A DNA stretch of 64,000 nt, from the NCBI RefSeq assembly GCF_014636775.1, contig NZ_BMEQ01000015.1:1-64000 (forward strand), written 5' to 3'. Position numbers and translations under genes: made by a program. Below are positions 1-7,885 of this stretch, piece after piece. Below the pieces are notes generated by a model. The model searched no databases. It saw only the letters and a list, made by a program, of their open reading frames with translations, and was not told where the DNA came from. The stretch's first letter is position 1; the number at the start of each line of letters is the position of its first letter. Source of the DNA: Kocuria dechangensis. Lineage in GTDB: Bacteria > Actinomycetota > Actinomycetes > Actinomycetales > Micrococcaceae.

Positions 1-67
1 GGTCGCCCCGGCGATGGAGCACCTGCACCTGTTCGACACCGCCACCGGCACCCGCCTCCCCGACTGA
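1..67 (+). CDS. C-terminal end of a sugar ABC transporter ATPase (partial)
   Basis: Only the last 21 codons and the TGA are inside the window; the gene begins to the left. The visible tail reads VAPAMEHLHLFDTATGTRLPD. The pattern HLFDxxTGxRL is typical of the C-terminal regulatory (OB-fold) domain of MalK/UgpC/MsmX-type ATPases that energise sugar and polyol importers at the inner face of the membrane. Its stop codon is eight bases before a sorbitol-dehydrogenase-like gene, so the two are probably one operon. The polyol permeases at 42-45 kb have no ATPase beside them, so this could be the shared energising subunit. Family call is from the tail only. Confidence 0.6.
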   Translation, partial: VAPAMEHLHLFDTATGTRLPD

Positions 68-75
68 GCGCCCGC

Positions 76-1152
76 ATGACGCAGACGAACACACAGCAAG
101 CGCAGACAGAGGTGCCGCCCATGTCTCTGCCGCAGTCCATGCGAGCCAGCGTCCTGACCGGTCCGGGCCGGCTCCTGGTCGAGGAGCGGCCCGTGCCAGT
201 GCCGGGCCCGGGCGAGGTGCTGGTCCGCATCCTCGCCGTGGGCGTGTGCGGCTCCGACACGCACTACTACGAGCACGGGAGGATCGGCGACTTCGTGGTC
301 GAGGAGCCCCTGGTGCTCGGCCACGAACCCTCCGGGCAGGTGGTGGCCGTCGGTCCCGGCGTCGACCCCGCCCGTGTCGGGGAGCGCGTGTCGCTGGAAC
401 CGGGGATCCCGGAGCCGTTCTCGGCGGAGACCCTGGCCGGCCGGTACAACCTCGACCCCGCGGTGCGCTTCTTCGCCACCCCGCCGGTGGACGGCGTCTT
501 CTCCGAGTACGCGGTGCATCCCGCGGCCTTCTGCCACACCGTGCCGGACAGCGTCTCCGACGAGGCCGCGGCCCTGCTGGAGCCGCTCTCGGTCGGGATC
601 GCGGCGGTGCAGGCCGGTCACGTGCGGCTGGGATCCAGGGTGCTCGTGGCCGGAGCCGGGCCGATCGGTCTACTCGTGGCGCAGTGCGCGGCCCTCGCCG
701 GGGCCACCGACGTCGTCGTGACGGACGTGCGCGCCGAGCGCCTCGAGGTCGCGCGCGGCTACGGGGCCACGGACGTCTTCACGACCCAGGACGCGCCGGA
801 GCAGGGAGCGCCGTTCCCAGGCTCGGGGTACGACGTGTTCGTGGATGCCACGGGGGTGCAGCCGGCGGTGCTGTCCGGGTTGCACCGGCTCGCCCCCGCC
901 GGACGCGCCGTGCTGGTGGGGATGGGCATGGACACCCTGGCCCTGCCCGTGCCGCTCGTGCAGAACCGTGAGCTGGTCATCACGGGCACGTTCCGCTACG
1001 CCAACACCTGGCCCACCGCGGTGCGCCTCGCCGCCTCGGGCGAGGTGGACCTCGACGGGCTCGTCACCTCCCGGCACGGTCTCGACGACGTCGCCGGGGC
1101 GCTCACGGCCGGCCGCGGCGCGGGAGCCCTGAAGGCGGTCGTCCGGCCCTGA
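76..1152 (+). CDS. Zinc-dependent sorbitol/xylitol dehydrogenase-like MDR alcohol dehydrogenase
   Basis: Medium-chain dehydrogenase, 358 residues from the first ATG, likely oxidising a polyol (sorbitol or xylitol type) to a ketose with NAD. The GroES-like half has the catalytic zinc ligands in GVCGSDTHYY and GHE, and the Rossmann half has GAGPIG. The segment EPLSVGI is characteristic of sorbitol dehydrogenases. The four-cysteine structural zinc lobe is absent: the loop after EPG is PEPFSAETLAGRYNL with no cysteine, as in animal sorbitol dehydrogenase. A second ATG at 121 has a better ribosome site (AGAGGTG, six bases before it), so the true start may be 121. It follows an ABC ATPase end and its 3' end overlaps the convergent EamA gene by 50 bases. 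Substrate is inferred. Confidence 0.85.
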   Translation: MTQTNTQQAQTEVPPMSLPQSMRASVLTGPGRLLVEERPVPVPGPGEVLVRILAVGVCGSDTHYYEHGRIGDFVVEEPLVLGHEPSGQVVAVGPGVDPARVGERVSLEPGIPEPFSAETLAGRYNLDPAVRFFATPPVDGVFSEYAVHPAAFCHTVPDSVSDEAAALLEPLSVGIAAVQAGHVRLGSRVLVAGAGPIGLLVAQCAALAGATDVVVTDVRAERLEVARGYGATDVFTTQDAPEQGAPFPGSGYDVFVDATGVQPAVLSGLHRLAPAGRAVLVGMGMDTLALPVPLVQNRELVITGTFRYANTWPTAVRLAASGEVDLDGLVTSRHGLDDVAGALTAGRGAGALKAVVRP

Positions 1153-2119
1153 CCAGCGGCTCCTGACCGTCCACCGGCGGCCCGGCCCCTCCCGAGGGGC
1201 CGGGCCGCCGGTCCGCGACGTTGGTGGGGGCGACGGCGAGCACGACCAGCGCGGCGGCGATCACCGAGAGACCGGCCCAGCCGGCGGCGGTCAGCCGCTC
1301 GCCCACCACGACGACCGCCAGCACCGCCGCGACCGCCGGCTCGGTCAGGGTGAGGGTGGTCGCCGTGCTCGGGCGCACCCGGGCGAGCCCGATCCCGAAC
1401 AGGAAGTACCCGAGGAACATCGGCACCAGGGCCATGTACGCGGCGACGGCGAACGACGGCGCCGAGGCGACCAGGGGCGCGCCCGTGACCAGCAGGACGG
1501 GAACCAGCAGCGCCCCGCCGGCCCCGAAGACCGCCCCCATCGACGCCGCGCGCCCCACCTGGTGGCCCATCAGCCGGTGGACCACCCAGGAGTACAGCGC
1601 GTAGGTCGTTCCGGCCACCAGGCCCAGCCCGATGCCGGCCGCGGTCGCGGAGGCGGACACCGCCGGCTGCGCGGTCTTCGACAGGACCAGCAGGACGCTG
1701 CCGAGGACGCCCAGGACGGCCGCCAGCATCCACCACCGGCTCAGGGACCTGTGCTCCAGCGCCCGTTCCAGGACCCCGGAGGCCAGGGGAGCGGAGGCCA
1801 GGGAGACGACCGTGCCGATCGCCACCCCGCCCAGGTGCATCGAGCTGTAGAACGCCAGCGGGTAGACCGCCACCGCCACCGCCCCGACCGCCACCAGGCC
1901 CGCGTGCCTCCGCAGCGACTCCCGCGAGCGCCGCAGCGCGGGCAGGGCGATCGCCGCCTGCAGCAGCCCGCCGACGCCCAGCGCGGCGGCTCCGATCGCC
2001 AGCGGCCCGGCGTCGGGCGCGAAGGTCGCGGCGGTCCCGGTGGTGCCCCACAGGACGGAGGTGGCCAGGATCGCGGCGATGCCGGGGACCGGCGAGCGGA
2101 GGGCGGGAGGCTCAGGCAT
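1103..2119 (-). CDS. EamA/DMT-family membrane transporter
   Basis: 338-residue drug/metabolite transporter superfamily protein with about ten hydrophobic helices in two EamA repeats, probably an exporter of small metabolites. It opens with GIAAILATSVLWGTTGTAATF, typical of the first EamA helix. The second repeat ends near GWAGLSVIAAALVVLAV and is followed by a roughly 40-residue polar, proline- and arginine-rich tail with no membrane segment. That tail is encoded by the hairpin at 1173-1212 and overlaps the end of the convergent dehydrogenase, so the tail may be dispensable. Start is the ATG at 2119, where the hydrophobic core begins. Substrate unknown. Confidence 0.8.
   Translation of the reverse strand: MPEPPALRSPVPGIAAILATSVLWGTTGTAATFAPDAGPLAIGAAALGVGGLLQAAIALPALRRSRESLRRHAGLVAVGAVAVAVYPLAFYSSMHLGGVAIGTVVSLASAPLASGVLERALEHRSLSRWWMLAAVLGVLGSVLLVLSKTAQPAVSASATAAGIGLGLVAGTTYALYSWVVHRLMGHQVGRAASMGAVFGAGGALLVPVLLVTGAPLVASAPSFAVAAYMALVPMFLGYFLFGIGLARVRPSTATTLTLTEPAVAAVLAVVVVGERLTAAGWAGLSVIAAALVVLAVAPTNVADRRPGPSGGAGPPVDGQEPLVRAGRPPSGLPRRGRP
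1173..1212. terminator. Perfect 18-bp hairpin, probable bidirectional terminator
   Basis: Positions 1173-1190 and 1195-1212 are perfect reverse complements with a CCCG loop. There is no clear T-tract, as is common in high-GC actinobacteria. It lies 20 bases after the dehydrogenase stop. It also falls inside the last codons of the convergent EamA transporter reading frame. Confidence 0.75.
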
Positions 2120-2184
2120 GGGACCAGTCTCGCGCCTCGCAGGCCCGGGCCGGCGAACCCCACCGGCGTCGGGCCGGTCCGTGG

Positions 2185-2880
2185 TCAGGCCGTGAACCAC
2201 TCCTCCAGCCAGCCCTGCATGAGCTCGATCTCCGCCTGCTGGTCCTCGATCATCGTCTCCGCCATGGCCCGGAGCTCCGGGTCGGTCCCCATCTGCAGCT
2301 CCATCCGGGCCATCTCGACGGCCATCCGGTGGTGGGCGATCATCTCCTCGAGGAAGGCCTTGTCGAACTCGTCCCCGGACAGCTTCGCCAGCTCCTCGAG
2401 GCCCATGCCGTCCATCCCGCCCATCATGCCGCCGTGCATGTCGCCGCCCATGCCCCCACCGTGGCCCTGGCCACCGTGATGGCCGTGACCGTGGTGGCCG
2501 TGACCGTGGTGGCCGTGACCGTGACGACCGTGGCGGTGGCGATCCTCGTCCTTCTCGGCGGCGAGCCGGTCGGCGGCGGCCTGCAGCTGCTCGATCTCCT
2601 CCGTCTGGACCTCGATGATCTTCTCGGCCAGGTCCCGGACCTCGGGACGATCGGACTTCTCCAGGGCCAGTTCGGCCATGTCGATCGCGCCCTGGTGGTG
2701 GGGGATCATCATCACGGCGAAGTGGTGGTCGTGCGACATGTGCCGCATGTGCCGCTCGGAACTCATCTGCGCGGAAGCCGGACCGTGCGCGGGGGACGCG
2801 ACCGCCGCCGCGGCGCCGGCACTGCTGAGGGCCAGGGCCAGGGCCGTTCCGGCGGCCAGGTGCTTGAACGTCGACGTCAT
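2185..2880 (-). CDS. Secreted DUF305 protein with His/Gly/Met-rich insert
   Basis: 231-residue exported protein. Residues 1-29 form a Sec signal peptide. Two DUF305 (ferritin-like four-helix) halves follow, with the signature pairs MMIPHHQGAIDMAE and EEMIAHHRMAVEMA. Between them is a long low-complexity insert of HGHH and GGMGGDMHGGM type, suited to binding soft or borderline metals such as copper. DUF305 proteins are often found with copper resistance genes. Start at 2880 has GGAGAGG seven bases upstream; an earlier in-frame start would precede this site. A second DUF305 gene at 4754 and CopZ at 5553 support a metal role; the metal itself is inferred. Confidence 0.85.
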   Translation of the reverse strand: MTSTFKHLAAGTALALALSSAGAAAAVASPAHGPASAQMSSERHMRHMSHDHHFAVMMIPHHQGAIDMAELALEKSDRPEVRDLAEKIIEVQTEEIEQLQAAADRLAAEKDEDRHRHGRHGHGHHGHGHHGHGHHGGQGHGGGMGGDMHGGMMGGMDGMGLEELAKLSGDEFDKAFLEEMIAHHRMAVEMARMELQMGTDPELRAMAETMIEDQQAEIELMQGWLEEWFTA

Positions 2881-3024
2881 GACGAACCTCTCCTTCGCAG
2901 GAGCCCGTGCCGGGCCCACACATCGTTGTGCTTGCTCCGGTCAGCTCCGGATCGGGGCGGACCGGCACCGTCCACGGTAGACCTGTCGCTGAGGGAAGAT
3001 CAGGGCAGGGGGGGGTGGACGGTA

Positions 3025-3047
3025 CATCTTCACCGAATCTTCAAGAC
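3025..3047. promoter_or_regulatory. Direct-repeat site for an OmpR-type response regulator (candidate)
   Basis: CTTCA occurs at 3028 and again at 3039, an 11-bp period, in ATCTTCACCGAATCTTCAAG. A near-identical arrangement is at 7886-7908 beside the two-component operon. The site lies about 100 bases before the DUF326 remnant and 145 bases from the divergent DUF305 gene. It is a candidate operator for the response regulator encoded at 7126-7827. Confidence 0.5.
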
Positions 3048-3145
3048 CGCAGGGGTTCAGGCGTCGAACGGAGCGGTCTAGCGTCGAGATCACGGCGGGC
3101 CGACGCCGGTCGGTTCGCCGTACCGACCCGGAGAAGGAGCGCGCC

Positions 3146-3232
3146 ATGACGCACCACATCGCTTCCATGCTGAAGGCCTCTCCGAAGGATCTCGGCGCGG
3201 TGGACAAGGATCTGCTGGCCCACCTGGGCTGA
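3146..3232 (+). pseudogene. Truncated N-terminus of a four-helix-bundle copper-binding (DUF326) protein
   Basis: A 28-codon reading frame, MTHHIASMLKASPKDLGAVD followed by KDLLAHLG and TGA, with GAGAAGGAG eight bases before the ATG. It resembles the start of DUF326 cysteine-rich copper-binding proteins, which begin MTHH..ML..YP.DLGG.D...L and continue into several CxxxCxxxC helices. None of the cysteine-rich part follows here: the next 100 bases contain no such pattern in any frame. I read it as a remnant left by deletion, still attached to its promoter and ribosome site. It could instead be a genuine 28-residue peptide. It sits between two DUF305 genes, consistent with a copper context. Confidence 0.6.
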
Positions 3233-3329
3233 GGCTCCCACCCGGAACGGCGCACCCGGTGGGGTCGCTCCGACCGCGGTGCATCGTCGGAGGGTCGGCA
3301 GGGGCCATCCCTGACGGATCGGAGGAGAG

Positions 3330-4685
3330 ATGGACGCCCGGTTGCTCTCCGAGCTTCTCCTGCTGCGCGCCTCCTGGGGGCGGCGCGACCGGTGGAGCGC
3401 TGAGCGCATCGCACTCGAGCAGGCACGAGGTCTGGCCCGGTTGCGGCGGGTGGCCTACGCCCGGTCGGCGTTCTACCGCAGCCATCACGCCGGGCTGCTC
3501 GACGCCCCGCTGTCGGCGCTGCCGCCGGTGACCAAGGCGCAGCTGATGGAGCACTTCGACGAGGCGGTCACCGCCCCGGGGCTGCGGCGGGCCGACGTCG
3601 AGGCGCACCTGCACGAGCTGGTCACCTCAGGGGCGGACCCCGGGGTGCCGTGGCGGGGGCGCTGGTGGGCGGCCGCCACGGCCGGCACCACGGGCCGGCC
3701 GGGGGTCTTCGTGTGGAACCGGGCGGAGTGGGCGATCGTGCTGGCCTCCTACGCGAGGGCCAACGACTGGGCCGGGGTGCCGGCCGGGCTGACCCGTCCG
3801 CTGCGGGTGGCGGTGGTCAGCTCGCGGGTGCCCACCCACCAGTCGGCGGTGGTGGGGGCGTCCCTGCAGTCGCGGATGGTGCCGACCCTGCGCCTGGACG
3901 CCACCGACCCGCTGCCCGAGGCCGTCCGGCAGCTCAACGCCTTCCGGCCCCGGCTGCTGGTGGGCTACCCCTCGGCGCTGCGCCCGCTGGCGGCCGAGCA
4001 AGAAGCAGGAAGGCTGGCCATCGCCCCGGCCTCGGTGGTCTCGGCCTCCGAGGTGCTCACGGCGCAGACCGCCGCCGCGATCGAGGCGGCCTGGGGCACG
4101 TCCCCCTTCGATGTGTACGCAGCCACTGAGACGGCCGGCATCGCCTCCCCGTGCCGCTACCGCACCCGCCACCTCTACGAGGACCTGGTCATCGTGGAGC
4201 CGGTCGACGAGGCCGGGGTCCCCGTGCCGGCGGGCACGGTGGGAGCCCGCCTGCTGGTGACCGTGCTGTTCTCCCGCACCCTGCCGCTGATCCGCTACGA
4301 GATGTCCGACCGGATCGCTCTCGGGGGGCGTGGCTGCGCGTGCGGGCGGTCCTTCGCCCGGCTGGAGACCATCGAGGGCCGCTCGGAGGACGTGCTCGAG
4401 CTCCCCGGGGCCGGTGGCCGGGTGCGGGTGCACCCCAATGTCTTCCACCGGGTGCTCGACGAGGTGTCGGTGGCCGGGTGGCAGGTGGTCCAGCACCCCG
4501 ACGGTCTGCGGGTCCGGGTCGCCGGACTGGCACCGGGGCGCACCGTCGAGTCGGTCCGGGCCGGTGTGGCTGCGGCTCTGGCCGCCACCGGCGTGGTGGG
4601 CACCCCGGTGGAGGTCGGCGTGGTGGCGTCCCTGGAGCGGACCCGGTTGGGCAAGGCACCCCTGGTGCAGGCGCTGGGCCGCTGA
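3330..4685 (+). CDS. Phenylacetate-CoA ligase-like (PaaK family) AMP-binding protein
   Basis: 451-residue adenylate-forming protein of the PaaK-like group. The nucleotide-binding P-loop TAGTTGRPGVF is near residue 113. The core continues with YAATETAGIASPC (AMP-binding glutamate motif), a polar region with RYEMSDRI, a zinc-knuckle-like CACGRSFARLETIEGR, and a C-terminal lid ending LGKAPLVQ with the usual invariant lysine. Such proteins activate carboxylic acids as acyl-adenylates and often pass them to CoA. Many PaaK-like members outside phenylacetate operons have unknown substrates, and no phenylacetate genes are nearby. Start at 3330 is fixed by GGAGGAG three bases upstream. It stands alone between copper-type genes. 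Confidence 0.75.
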   Translation: MDARLLSELLLLRASWGRRDRWSAERIALEQARGLARLRRVAYARSAFYRSHHAGLLDAPLSALPPVTKAQLMEHFDEAVTAPGLRRADVEAHLHELVTSGADPGVPWRGRWWAAATAGTTGRPGVFVWNRAEWAIVLASYARANDWAGVPAGLTRPLRVAVVSSRVPTHQSAVVGASLQSRMVPTLRLDATDPLPEAVRQLNAFRPRLLVGYPSALRPLAAEQEAGRLAIAPASVVSASEVLTAQTAAAIEAAWGTSPFDVYAATETAGIASPCRYRTRHLYEDLVIVEPVDEAGVPVPAGTVGARLLVTVLFSRTLPLIRYEMSDRIALGGRGCACGRSFARLETIEGRSEDVLELPGAGGRVRVHPNVFHRVLDEVSVAGWQVVQHPDGLRVRVAGLAPGRTVESVRAGVAAALAATGVVGTPVEVGVVASLERTRLGKAPLVQALGR

Positions 4686-4753
4686 GCCCATCGGCCGTTG
4701 CGCCCCGACCGTGGCCGGCACCGCGCGGTGGCCCCGCCACCTTCTGTGGATTC

Positions 4754-5410
4754 TCAGGACTGGCTGGGCAGCTCCTTGAGCAGCTCCTCCATCTCGGTGA
4801 TCTCCGCCTCCTGGGCGGAGATGATGTCCCGGGCGAGCTGAACGGCCTGTGAATTGGAGCCGTTCTCCACCTCGACCTGGGCCATCTCGACCGCACCCTC
4901 GTGGTGGACGGTCATCTGCTCCAGGTACAGCCGGGCCGCCTCCGCCCCCTGGGCGTCGTTGAGCATGCCCATGTCCTCCTCGGTCATCATGCCGCTGCCG
5001 TGGCCGCCGTGGCCGGTGTCCCCGTCGTCGGGGGTGGCGGGGGCGCCCCAGGTGGAGAGCATCTGGTCCATGCGCTCGATCTCGGGACCCTGGGCGTCGA
5101 TGACCTTCTGGGCGAAGTCGCGCACCTGGGCCGGGACGGCGTCCTTGGCCAGCAGCGTCTCGCTCATCTGAACGGCCTGTTCGTGGTGGGGGATCATCAT
5201 CTGCGCGAACATCACGTCGTCGTCGTCGTGCTCCTCCGCGATGGGCTCGCCGGAGGCTGAGGCGTTTCCCGTGGCATCGGGGGCAGAGGTGGCCGGGGTC
5301 GCGGTCTCCGAGACCGTGCCGGCGCTGTCCTGGGCGCCGCTGGTGCCGCAGCCGGCCACAGCCAGGGCCGAGGCCAGGGAGAGAACGGTGAGGGTGGTGG
5401 ATCGCTTCAC
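4754..5410 (-). CDS. DUF305 lipoprotein
   Basis: 218-residue exported lipoprotein with lipobox LAVAGC (Cys21) after a short charged and hydrophobic leader, then a Ser/Thr/Ala linker. A DUF305 domain follows with FAQMMIPHHEQAVQMSE near residue 70 and EQMTVHHEGAVEMAQVE near residue 165, the paired HH motifs of the family. A short GHGGHGSGMM stretch lies between them. The role is probably periplasm-side or surface metal handling, most likely copper given CopZ 140 bases upstream on the same strand. The two could be one transcript under the CsoR-type operator at 5953. It is a paralogue of the gene at 2185. Confidence 0.85.
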   Translation of the reverse strand: MKRSTTLTVLSLASALAVAGCGTSGAQDSAGTVSETATPATSAPDATGNASASGEPIAEEHDDDDVMFAQMMIPHHEQAVQMSETLLAKDAVPAQVRDFAQKVIDAQGPEIERMDQMLSTWGAPATPDDGDTGHGGHGSGMMTEEDMGMLNDAQGAEAARLYLEQMTVHHEGAVEMAQVEVENGSNSQAVQLARDIISAQEAEITEMEELLKELPSQS

Positions 5411-5552
5411 GGTGGGTCCTTCTCTTCGGTTCGGGGGGGGGTGAAAGCGGGGCAGGTCAGTGAGTGGGGACGGTGGCGGGCCGCGCGGCGCGGAAGGCTC
5501 ATGCTGTGCCTTTCACGAAGGCTGCCGGCCGATCGGTGCGAGGGGGACTGCC

Positions 5553-5885
5553 TCAGGCCACGACGACGGTGTAGCCAGCAGCCTCGACCGCGGCCCGCAC
5601 GGCCTGCGGGGTTGCGGTACCGCTGACGGTCACGGTGGAGACACCACCGGCCACCAGGTCGATGCGCACATCGGTCACACCCTCCAGGGCGGTGATCTCC
5701 TCCGTGACGCTGGTCGCGCAGTGGCCGCAGGTCATGCCCTCCACCTGGTAGGTCGTGGAGGCCCCGGTGGAGAGGGCTGCCTCAGCAGCGGCGGGGGGAG
5801 CCGCCTGGTCGGAGACCGGGGCGGGGGTGCAGCAGGCGCAGCCGGTGGAGGCCATCGGCAGCGGCTTCGGGGTCTGCGGGGTCAT
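5553..5885 (-). CDS. copZ: CopZ-like heavy-metal-associated domain protein
   Basis: 110-residue cytoplasmic copper chaperone. The C-terminal HMA domain has the metal-binding motif GMTCGHC near residue 50 and the usual beta-alpha-beta ending AAGYTVVVA. The N-terminal 30 residues carry a second cysteine cluster, STGCACCTPAP, which some actinobacterial CopZ-like proteins have and which may be an extra metal site. Start at 5885 has AAGGAG seven bases upstream; an ATG eight codons earlier lacks a ribosome site. A CsoR-type palindrome lies 68 bases upstream. No csoR or copA gene is in the window, so the regulator and the efflux ATPase must lie elsewhere. Confidence 0.85.
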   Translation of the reverse strand: MTPQTPKPLPMASTGCACCTPAPVSDQAAPPAAAEAALSTGASTTYQVEGMTCGHCATSVTEEITALEGVTDVRIDLVAGGVSTVTVSGTATPQAVRAAVEAAGYTVVVA

Positions 5886-5952
5886 GGGAAGCTCCTTCGG
5901 TCGGATCATGCGGTACAGCCGGGACCGGGACGATCCCTACCCCTCCAGGGTA

Positions 5953-5971
5953 TATACCCCCTAGGGGTATA
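5953..5971. promoter_or_regulatory. CsoR-type copper operator
   Basis: TATACCCC-CTA-GGGGTATA, a perfect 8-bp inverted repeat with a 3-base centre, matches the known actinobacterial CsoR pattern TACCCC..GGGGTA. It lies 68 bases before the copZ start and overlaps an AT-rich stretch that could hold the promoter. CsoR releases such sites when it binds Cu(I). On its other side is the 3' end of the sensor kinase gene, so copZ is the only sensible target. Confidence 0.8.
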
Positions 5972-5986
5972 AAGCAAGGAAGAATG

Positions 5987-7129
5987 TCATCCGGGGACCT
6001 CTGCCGCCGGGGGGCCCACCTGTTGACGGGTCGGCAGCTCCACGGTGAACACCGCGCCGTGGCCGGGCCCGGAGGAGGTGGCGGTGAGGGCCCCGCCGTG
6101 GGCTTCCACCAGGGCTTTGGAGATGGTGAGTCCGATCCCGGAGCCGCCGTGGTCGCGGTCCCGGGCGGTGTCCCCGCGCCAGAAGCGCTCGAAGACCTGG
6201 GGCAGGTGCTCGGCGGCGATGCCGTCGCCGGTGTCGGCCACCTGGATGGCCAGGTGGTGGGGGCTGGAGGTGGTGGTCCGGACGGTCACTGTGCCCCCGG
6301 GCGGGGTGTGACGCAGGGCGTTGGTGAGCAGGTTGCCCAGCACCTGGCCCATCCGTTGCCGGTCCACCTCCACCGTCCCGCCCTGGTCGAGGTCGACCAG
6401 AAGTTCTACCCCCTTGGCGGCGTAGGCCTCCCGGTGGGCCTCGACCGCGGCGTGCACCAGTTCGCACACCGGGTGCTCGGCGCGGTCCAGGTCCATCCGT
6501 CCTTCTTCGGCGCGGGAGACGTCGTTGATGTCCTCGACCAGCCGGGTCAACCGGGCGAGCTGTTCGCTCATGAGCTCATCGGTCGTCTCGTCCCAGTGGG
6601 TGACCCCGTCCTGGAGGGCCTCGAAGTAGACGGTGAGCACCGAGATCGGGGTGCGCATCTCGTGGGCCAGGTCCGAGAGCATCCGGCGGCGGGTGTCCTC
6701 CGTGCGCTGAAGCCGGGCGGCCATGGTGTTGAAGGAGGAGGCGAGGGCGTCCACCTCCGCACCGGCGCCCATGTCCGGCACCCGGGTGTCGTAGCGGCCG
6801 CGGGCCATGCCCTGGGCTGCTTCGGTCAGCCGTTCCAGGGGATCACGGAGGCGGCGCGAGCACCAGGCGCTGACCACCAGAGCACAGATCAGGGCGGTGC
6901 CCAGGGCCACGCCCAGGGTGATGAGGTTGGTGTCGCGGTAGGCCCGCTCCACGTGCAGCAGCTCCGGGGAATTCTCGGGGTGCCCGGCTATGAGCATGTG
7001 CTCGTGGAAGATCGGGGGCCCGGCCAGGGAGGCAACTACCCCCGAGGCGAGGATGCTGACACCCACCACCAGCACCTGGGCGAGGAAGAACCGAGAGGCG
7101 ATCCCGCGGTGGCGCCGCAGCGGGCTCAT
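5987..7129 (-). CDS. Membrane sensor histidine kinase
   Basis: 380-residue kinase of the BaeS/CopS type. Membrane helices are near residues 13-36 and 68-89, enclosing a short outer loop of about 30 residues that contains FHEHMLIAGHP, a histidine-rich stretch that could sense a metal. A HAMP linker follows, then the dimerisation helix with the phosphorylated histidine in SDLAHEMRTP (His156). The ATPase has N-box LGNLLTNALRHT, G1 VADTGDGI and G2 GSGIGLTI. Its ATG overlaps the stop of the upstream response regulator gene (ATGA), so the pair is translationally coupled. A copper role is inferred from CopZ and DUF305 nearby. Confidence 0.9.
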   Translation of the reverse strand: MSPLRRHRGIASRFFLAQVLVVGVSILASGVVASLAGPPIFHEHMLIAGHPENSPELLHVERAYRDTNLITLGVALGTALICALVVSAWCSRRLRDPLERLTEAAQGMARGRYDTRVPDMGAGAEVDALASSFNTMAARLQRTEDTRRRMLSDLAHEMRTPISVLTVYFEALQDGVTHWDETTDELMSEQLARLTRLVEDINDVSRAEEGRMDLDRAEHPVCELVHAAVEAHREAYAAKGVELLVDLDQGGTVEVDRQRMGQVLGNLLTNALRHTPPGGTVTVRTTTSSPHHLAIQVADTGDGIAAEHLPQVFERFWRGDTARDRDHGGSGIGLTISKALVEAHGGALTATSSGPGHGAVFTVELPTRQQVGPPAAEVPG

Positions 7130-7827
7130 CGGATCGCCATCCGGTAGCCGACCCCGCGCACGGTGTCGATGTAGCGGTTCGGGTCCTCCCCGAGTTTCCG
7201 GCGCAGGTGCCCGATGTGCACGTCCACCAGCCGGTCGTCCCCCACCCAGGCCGGGCCCCACACGGTGTCGATGAGCTGGCGGCGGGTGAGCGCCTGGTGG
7301 GGGTGGCCCGACAGCGCGGCCAGCAGGTCGAACTCCGTGCGGGTCAACGGCACAGGGTTCCCGCCCCGCCGGGCCTCGTGGGCGGCCAGGTCGACGACGA
7401 GATCCCCGAACACCCGGGCCGGCTCGGCGGGGACCACGGTGGTGCGAGGCCGGCGCAGCACCGCAGCCACCCGGGCGACGAGTTCGCGGACGCTGAAGGG
7501 CTTGGTGATGTAGTCATCGGCCCCCGCCGCCAGCCCGGCCAGCTTGTCCTCCTCGTCCCCGCGGGCGGTGAGCATCAGTACGTAGCACTCGGAGAACGCC
7601 CGGAGCCGGCGGCACACCTCGATGCCGTCCATCCCGGGCAGGCCCAGGTCCAGCACCACCACATCAGGGGCTTGGGTGCGTGCGGCCTGAACGGCGTCGG
7701 GGCCTGTGTGGGCGGTGAGGACGTCGTAGCCGGCCCGGGTCAGATAGGTGGCGACCATCTGGGCCAGGGGCTTCTCGTCGTCGACCACCAGCACCCGCCC
7801 GGCCGCCGCATCGATGCCAGGGTTCAT
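7126..7827 (-). CDS. OmpR/PhoB-family response regulator
   Basis: 233-residue DNA-binding response regulator. The receiver domain has the acidic pair DDE near residue 16, phospho-acceptor Asp60 in VVVLDLGLPG, and the conserved lysine in DDYITKPFS. The C-terminal winged helix contains LTRTEFDLLAALSGHPHQALTRRQL and ends DTVRGVGYRMAIR, typical of OmpR/PhoB proteins. It is the partner of the overlapping histidine kinase. Start at 7827 is the ATG closest to the receiver fold, with GGGGGAG 11 bases upstream; an earlier in-frame start would add 26 non-homologous residues. The CTTCA direct repeat about 60 bases upstream suggests autoregulation. Confidence 0.9.
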   Translation of the reverse strand: MNPGIDAAAGRVLVVDDEKPLAQMVATYLTRAGYDVLTAHTGPDAVQAARTQAPDVVVLDLGLPGMDGIEVCRRLRAFSECYVLMLTARGDEEDKLAGLAAGADDYITKPFSVRELVARVAAVLRRPRTTVVPAEPARVFGDLVVDLAAHEARRGGNPVPLTRTEFDLLAALSGHPHQALTRRQLIDTVWGPAWVGDDRLVDVHIGHLRRKLGEDPNRYIDTVRGVGYRMAIR

Positions 7828-7885
7828 GCCATCAGTGTCTCCCCCGTGTGGGCCGCATCGGCGCCGAGAACTGGTCGGGGGGCGG

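Noticed and set aside
2458-2545. Repetitive CCGTGACCGTGGTGG stretch as a separate repeat element
   Set aside because: It is the low-complexity His/Gly coding insert of the DUF305 protein on the minus strand, not an independent element.
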